A stretch of DNA of 9,274 bases from positions 1 to 9,274 of the forward strand of contig USPO01000046.1 in assembly GCA_900556575.1 (NCBI GenBank), given 5' to 3'. How positions within the stretch are numbered: the stretch's first letter is position 1; each line of letters opens with the position of its first letter. Positions 5,172 to 9,274 of this stretch are shown here, one piece after another. Under the pieces are notes generated by a model, which searched no databases, was not told the origin of the DNA, and worked only from the letters and a program-made list of their open reading frames with translations. Made by a program: the position numbers and the translations under genes. This stretch comes from an uncultured Eubacteriales bacterium (GTDB lineage: Bacteria > Bacillota > Clostridia > UBA1381).

Positions 5172-6707
5172 TTATTTATTGTTTTTGCGGTATTCCGATG
5201 GGGACATATTAAAGCTTTTTCGGAAAGAAGAACAAAAGTAAGATACAGAAGAAAATCCGCATCTTTTAGATATATTATTAAGGTTCATTTCGGGATATTT
5301 TTTTAATAGGTCAGAGGCTTTATTCAATCTGAATTTAATAAGATATTTTTTTGGAGAAACTCCGAAGGCTGCCTTAAAATCGGATGTGAAGGCAGACACG
5401 GAGTATCCTATAGAGTCAGCAAGCTCAGTAATGGAAATATCGTGCATATAGAACATTTCTATTATATCTATTGCGGGCTGTAGTTTAGAATTGATTTTTT
5501 TATCATAGTTATAGTGTTTAAGCTCATAAAGCTTTAGTATTATTTCATATATAAGCAAAGAACATTCTAAAAGAGCTTCTTTTTCAAATGTCCAGAAGTT
5601 TCTCCATATGTAGGAGATGCTTTGCTGAAAGTCATAAGGAAATCCCAAAGTGTTACAAAAAGCTGTTTGCCCTTCAAGCTCAAAATATGAAATTATTTCA
5701 TTTTCATAAGTGCCTTGAAAAGATATGTCTATTGCACTGAATGGTCTGCTTACGGCTTCAAATTTATATTTCATAAAAGGGGTATTAAGAAACATATCAT
5801 CTTTTTTTAATACATAAGTATTTCCTGTTTCATCTGTAAACAGTCCTGTTCCATCCGTTACAATAGTAAGTCTGTATGCCGGACAGGCTATTGGAATTCT
5901 ATCGATTATATCAATATTTTCATAATTGCGTGCATTTGTTATATATAACGGCTGATACTCCGGATAGTATTTTAAGTCATCGGGAATAGGAAGATTAATA
6001 TATTTATTTCTGTAATCATGAGGAGTTATACCATATTCTCGCTTAAACATTGAGTTAAAGTTGGTTAGGGATATAAAACCTGATTCCGAGGCAATATCAG
6101 CAATATTCATATCGGGCTTTGTCAGTAAATATTTTTTTGCATCCTTTAAGCGTTTTATAGCAAGAAAATGTGCGGGTGTGTCATTTAAAACTTTTTTAAA
6201 TGAACGTGATATATGCATTACCGATAATCCTGTCAGGTCGGACATTGTTTGCAGTGAAATGTCTATTGAGTGAGAGGAATTATGTATAAGTTCAAAAATT
6301 GGAGCAAGCAATGATTTTTCATACTGAAATTCACTGTTATAATCAGGAATAAGGCAAAAATGCATTATGATTAATAACTTATACAATAAAACGGAGCATT
6401 TTAATTCTGAGTGTTTATCATGTTTAAATTCCTTTGACAATTCATCATATAAATTATATATATCGGAGTAATTTTTTGCTTCGCATGATGTAAATACAGC
6501 TCTATTCGGAAAAGAGGTGTTATTCAGAATGTCGTCAGATAAAACTCCGTCAAAAGCAATAAATGTAGTATAGTTGGAAACATCCGATATATGTTCTTTA
6601 TTCATAAAAGTAATATCACCGTTAGCTGATTTTAAAATTATATGTCCCTTATTTTTGGGATTATATTTATTTGATATGTATTTTATATAAATAGGAAGAA
6701 ATTTCAT
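5172..6707 (-). CDS. Tandem AraC-family transcriptional regulator (two sensor-HTH units in one chain)
   Basis: ATG at 6705-6707 (minus strand) is preceded by GAAAGGAG (6713-6720) at 5 bases; product 511 residues, where ordinary AraC proteins have about 280-300. Residues 1-133 resemble the later part of an AraC-type sensor domain plus its helical linker. Residues about 137-236 are a first complete AraC HTH pair, with DIASESGFISLTNFNSMFKR followed by YGITPHDYR. Residues about 250-400 are a second sensor domain with a cupin-like pattern (TGNTYVLKKDDMFLNTP, then FSAIDISFQGT). Residues about 409-508 are the second HTH pair, with NISKRCGFSSVSYFCSSFRK and MSPSEYRK. It probably binds a sugar signal and controls the divergent GH95 gene. 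The two halves differ in sequence, so this is an old duplication or fusion, not a recent copy. There is no internal stop. Confidence 0.85.
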   Translation of the reverse strand: MKFLPIYIKYISNKYNPKNKGHIILKSANGDITFMNKEHISDVSNYTTFIAFDGVLSDDILNNTSFPNRAVFTSCEAKNYSDIYNLYDELSKEFKHDKHSELKCSVLLYKLLIIMHFCLIPDYNSEFQYEKSLLAPIFELIHNSSHSIDISLQTMSDLTGLSVMHISRSFKKVLNDTPAHFLAIKRLKDAKKYLLTKPDMNIADIASESGFISLTNFNSMFKREYGITPHDYRNKYINLPIPDDLKYYPEYQPLYITNARNYENIDIIDRIPIACPAYRLTIVTDGTGLFTDETGNTYVLKKDDMFLNTPFMKYKFEAVSRPFSAIDISFQGTYENEIISYFELEGQTAFCNTLGFPYDFQQSISYIWRNFWTFEKEALLECSLLIYEIILKLYELKHYNYDKKINSKLQPAIDIIEMFYMHDISITELADSIGYSVSAFTSDFKAAFGVSPKKYLIKFRLNKASDLLKKYPEMNLNNISKRCGFSSVSYFCSSFRKSFNMSPSEYRKNNK

Positions 6708-6751
6708 AAGTACTCCTTTCTAAACATAAGCTCAATAAGAATTATAAAAAA

Positions 6752-6780
6752 ATTATATCATAGAGTGTGAAAAAATGCAA
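6752..6780 (-). promoter_or_regulatory. Sigma-A-type promoter of the tandem AraC gene
   Basis: Read on the minus strand, the -35 is TTGCAT (6775-6780) and the -10 is TATAAT (6752-6757), with exactly 17 bases between. Transcription would begin near 6745, giving a leader of about 38 bases that contains GAAAGGAG at 6713-6720. This is the best promoter match in the right half of the window. Confidence 0.7.
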
Positions 6781-6943
6781 GCGGTGAAATAGAAAAATGA
6801 AATAAAATGTTATAAATCAATAATTGATAAGTGATTAATATGTATGATAAAATATATGTAGAAAAACATAATACGTTATGGAGTAGATTCAGTTGTCAAT
6901 GTATAAATTGCGGCCGGTTTTATTTTAAAGTTTCAGTGAGAGT

Positions 6944-6949
6944 TATAAT
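6944..6949 (+). promoter_or_regulatory. Candidate -10 element for the GH95 gene, without a -35
   Basis: TATAAT at 6944-6949 is a perfect -10 box, but the bases 16-18 upstream (around 6920-6927, TATTTTAA) do not resemble TTGACA. A promoter lacking its -35 is what an activator of the AraC type would need to help. The leader would be about 139 bases. In such A/T-rich DNA a chance match is possible. An alternative, TTGATA (6824-6829) with TAAAAT (6848-6853) at 18 bases, is weaker at -10. Confidence 0.35.
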
Positions 6950-7030
6950 CTTGCTAACTTCTAATTAACGTTTTCTGTACAGGAATGTAAATTGTCACAG
7001 AGATGTTTCCGGTGAGCAAAACGGAATCAT

Positions 7031-7070
7031 TGCATTGATTTAAATAAGTCGGCTGCATTGAATTTAATAA
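7031..7070 (+). repeat. Imperfect 17-bp direct repeat, candidate AraC operator
   Basis: TGCATTGATTTAAATAA (7031-7047) and TGCATTGAATTTAATAA (7054-7070) agree at 15 of 17 positions, with starts 23 bp apart, about two helical turns. AraC-family proteins typically bind direct half-sites at about this pitch. The repeat ends 12 bases before the GGGAGGT ribosome-binding site, so binding here would block rather than activate unless the promoter lies between. Function is inferred. Confidence 0.45.
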
Positions 7071-7094
7071 AGAGATTATATAGGGAGGTATAAG

Positions 7095-9274
7095 ATGCAT
7101 AATGGATTTTATGAAAAAACATATTATGATATAAAAAAAGCAAAAACAAGCAATAATTGGAGATATGGCTTATTTACATCAAACGGGGAAATGGGATTAA
7201 TAGAAACAATGTCACCTGATAATGATGTTATTATATATAATAATACAAAATGTGTTATGGATACAGTTAATCCACAGGAAACACCGTATATTTATTCCTT
7301 TATGGATGAAATAAAAAGAAATGTGCTGTTAAAAAATAATGTTGGAAACTGGTGTGACAAGGTAAAGGAGTATTATAAAAATAAATATAATATGGACAAT
7401 TATGTTTCCTGTGGTTCAAGAGCGTATTTTCCGGCAGGACAACTTAGAATAGAGAGTAAAAAGTCAAAGATAATTAATTATGAGCGTGCGGTAAATTTTG
7501 AGAGCGGAGAAATAAGCAGCTTTGTTTTAGCCGATGTTAAGCAGGTGCAAAAAAGCTTTGTATCTCGAAAAAGTGGTATAGCGGTGTCATTAATAAATAC
7601 AGATAAAACAAGAGATTATACATTATCGTTTGATAATATATATGAAATGGGTATAGACGGAAAAATTAAAAGAGAATGTATGCCTGATATAACATACGAA
7701 GTAAATGAGAATAATGGAGAATTATTATTGCATGGAAAATTTCCGATAAATTATATTGATAATAGCATAAGGAATGGGAAAACAAAGCTTTCGGGGGCAA
7801 CATTTGCTGTTGTTTTAAAAATAATAACAGACGGAGAATTAAGTCGTTTTAATGAAGAATATTCATTTATGGCAGATGGTAGATTTTTTGGAAGAGAAGA
7901 AGGTAAAAAAGAAGAAATAAAAACAGTAAAAAAATATCTTAAAATAGAAAAATGCAATAATATAATGATTTTAGCAAAAACAGATTACAGTAAATCGGGT
8001 AAAAATGTATATGACAGATTAAGAAATGAACTTAATGAATATATAAATAAAAATAATATTAGTCCTGATACAAAAATATATAATCGTATGCTTAAAGAAC
8101 ATATATCGTTACATAAAACTATGTTTAATTCGGTAAAGCTTCGGCTGGGAAGTGATGAAGAAACGAAAGAGGAATATGTGACAAACAGTGAATTGCATAG
8201 ATTACAAAGAATAGGCGAAAACAATGAGTATCAGATAAACGATACATGGTTAAATAGGTTGTATAGCAATTCAAGATATACCGTTATATGTTCACATGGT
8301 TATTCAACAGCACGTTTGGGAGGAATATGGATTGGAAATTTCATGGCATCATGGAGTGGAGATCATACCGTAAATGCCAATACAAATGCTCAAATATCGG
8401 GTATTAACACAGGTAATTTACCGGAATGTGCAGAAAGTTATATAAATTTTGTTCTTGACCATGCTATTGATTGGATAAAAAATGCAGAAAAAATAAATGG
8501 AATAAAAAATGCTTTGAAAGCACCGTCAAGAATGGATGGTGCAGGCTGCGGAAGCTTTTATTCTACACCGCCGGGGTATCCTATGATATTTTGGAATGCC
8601 GGAGCGGCATGGCAGCTGTTACCCATATTTGAATATTGGGAATGTTATGGGAACAGAAAAATTTTATTGAGATATGATATAGAACTTAAATCAATATCTG
8701 AGCTGTTGGATTTATCTGAAGAAAGGTTAAGTGATAGTAGCAGGTATCTTGATCTTGAGCAGGATATATTGAAACCATTGATAACAAAGCTTGTGAATTT
8801 TTGGTTTGGATTTGTGGATGAACGTTTTTATATTGATGAGAATAAAAAAATGCATATTAATGACGGAACTGTACTTAACAAAAATTTAAATCATAGATAC
8901 ATATTTGTTCCGGGTTATTCACCGGAAAATGGATTTTCGGAAGAAGTCTACAATAAACCCGAAACTGTTGTGGCAAACTGTACAATGGATATTGCGGCAG
9001 CACATGACAGTATCAGAATGGCAAAAATATTATGTACAAAAGGGATAATAACAGAATTTTCAATAGAAGAATTGGAAAGCTTTTATGAACACATACCTCA
9101 ATATATGTATAACGAATATGGTGCATTAAAAGAGTGGGCATTGGATATATACGGAGACCACGATAATCATCGGCATTCATCTCACTTATATCCGGCTTGG
9201 CCGGGGTATGAGGTATCATATGATATGAAAATTCTAAATGGTATAAGACAAGCAATAAAGGCACGGCATTTATA
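7095..9274 (+). CDS. Divergent GH95-type glycoside hydrolase (alpha-L-fucosidase/galactosidase family), 3' end outside window
   Basis: ATG 7095 is preceded by GGGAGGT (7083-7089) at 5 bases. The frame is open to the end: 726 codons and no stop. There is no signal peptide (MHNGFYEKTYYDIKK), so the enzyme is cytoplasmic. Residues about 20-290 form the N-terminal beta-sandwich (WRYGLFTSNGEMGLIE at 22-37; GQL 115-117; NYER 128-131). Helical linker 336-352 has H336 and ends LRLG. The (alpha/alpha)6 barrel follows: GGIWIGN (409-415), NANTN (427-431), NLPE, VPGYSPENG (605-613), TMD (630-632), EW (680-681) and HRHSSHLYPAWPG (692-704). N427 and N429 match the catalytic Asn pair of Bifidobacterium AfcA, and E611 in SPEN fits the general acid. 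The FQIDGNFG-like region expected to hold the catalytic Asp lies beyond the window. The usual MNYW after the Asn pair is AQIS here, so substrate preference may differ. Confidence 0.85.
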   Translation, partial: MHNGFYEKTYYDIKKAKTSNNWRYGLFTSNGEMGLIETMSPDNDVIIYNNTKCVMDTVNPQETPYIYSFMDEIKRNVLLKNNVGNWCDKVKEYYKNKYNMDNYVSCGSRAYFPAGQLRIESKKSKIINYERAVNFESGEISSFVLADVKQVQKSFVSRKSGIAVSLINTDKTRDYTLSFDNIYEMGIDGKIKRECMPDITYEVNENNGELLLHGKFPINYIDNSIRNGKTKLSGATFAVVLKIITDGELSRFNEEYSFMADGRFFGREEGKKEEIKTVKKYLKIEKCNNIMILAKTDYSKSGKNVYDRLRNELNEYINKNNISPDTKIYNRMLKEHISLHKTMFNSVKLRLGSDEETKEEYVTNSELHRLQRIGENNEYQINDTWLNRLYSNSRYTVICSHGYSTARLGGIWIGNFMASWSGDHTVNANTNAQISGINTGNLPECAESYINFVLDHAIDWIKNAEKINGIKNALKAPSRMDGAGCGSFYSTPPGYPMIFWNAGAAWQLLPIFEYWECYGNRKILLRYDIELKSISELLDLSEERLSDSSRYLDLEQDILKPLITKLVNFWFGFVDERFYIDENKKMHINDGTVLNKNLNHRYIFVPGYSPENGFSEEVYNKPETVVANCTMDIAAAHDSIRMAKILCTKGIITEFSIEELESFYEHIPQYMYNEYGALKEWALDIYGDHDNHRHSSHLYPAWPGYEVSYDMKILNGIRQAIKARHL

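Larger units (their letters stand above)
6708..7094. other. Divergent control region between the regulator and GH95 genes
   Basis: These 387 bp hold no convincing gene. On the left side is the regulator's promoter and ribosome-binding site. Toward the right there is a lone TATAAT (6944-6949), the palindrome CTGTACAG (6975-6982), a short TTCCG/CGGAA hairpin (7007-7011 with 7022-7026), an imperfect direct repeat (7031-7070) and the ribosome-binding site GGGAGGT (7083-7089). No riboswitch or tRNA was recognised. Confidence 0.6.

Noticed and set aside
5070..5306. Plus-strand frame across the palindromes and the regulator's 3' end
   Set aside because: It starts inside an inverted repeat, has no Shine-Dalgarno site and lies antisense to the conserved second HTH of the AraC protein.
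6061..6273. Plus-strand 70-codon frame inside the AraC gene
   Set aside because: It is antisense to the first HTH domain and has no ribosome-binding site or recognisable motif.
6869..6898. TTGACA ... TATTAT on the minus strand as a second promoter for the regulator
   Set aside because: The spacer is 20 bases, too long, and the match at 6752-6780 has consensus -10 with ideal spacing close to the gene.
6898..6994. Similar words AATGTATAAATTG (6898-6910) and AATGTAAATTG (6984-6994) as operator half-sites
   Set aside because: They differ by a 2-base insertion, lie 86 bases apart and consist of common A/T-rich words, so chance is a sufficient explanation.
7751..9264. Three minus-strand frames of 68-83 codons opposite the GH95 gene
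   Set aside because: They are shadows of the long open plus-strand frame, which carries conserved GH95 motifs throughout.
1..9274. CRISPR array, tRNA, rRNA or transposase
   Set aside because: No regularly spaced repeat units, cloverleaf-like sequence, rRNA segment or transposase motif was seen on either strand.

Overview
The window is low-G+C DNA with strong Shine-Dalgarno sites, sigma-A-like promoters and genes typical of Firmicutes: a SigI/RsgI pair, an HprK-like kinase with a PqqD-like protein, a lipobox lipoprotein and an AraC-type regulator. It most resembles an anaerobic, probably carbohydrate-degrading member of the Clostridia. The genus cannot be read from the sequence.

Left block, plus strand (1-2710). 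The 3' end of a sigma-I gene (sigI) is followed 4 bases later by its membrane-bound anti-sigma factor (rsgI), which ends in a long disordered Ser/Lys/Asn-rich tail instead of a recognisable carbohydrate-binding module. A secreted alpha/beta-hydrolase follows 17 bases later, and a strong hairpin terminator closes the unit. This looks like a self-contained envelope-signalling operon in which an extracellular cue releases sigma-I and an exported esterase or peptidase-like enzyme is co-expressed.

Middle block, plus strand (2775-4992). A clear sigma-A promoter precedes an HPr-kinase-like P-loop protein and a PqqD-like small protein. No precursor peptide, cyclase, radical SAM enzyme or protease is visible beside them. 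A hairpin separates this pair from a ComEC-type metallo-beta-lactamase-fold lipoprotein, which overlaps a DUF3006 gene by ATGA.

Spacer (4993-5171). About 150 bp of nested inverted repeats lies between convergent genes. It may be a bidirectional terminator or a dispersed palindromic element.

Right block (5172-9274). A minus-strand regulator contains two complete AraC-type DNA-binding domains in one 511-residue chain. It is divergent from a large plus-strand gene that runs off the window: at least 726 residues, no stop codon and no signal peptide, recognisable as a divergent glycoside hydrolase of family GH95 (alpha-L-fucosidase/alpha-L-galactosidase type). The 387-bp divergent region holds a good promoter for the regulator and an imperfect 17-bp direct repeat at 23-bp pitch just before the hydrolase. 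The pair reads as a sugar-utilisation locus: imported fucosylated or galactosylated oligosaccharide, inducer sensing, and cytoplasmic hydrolysis.
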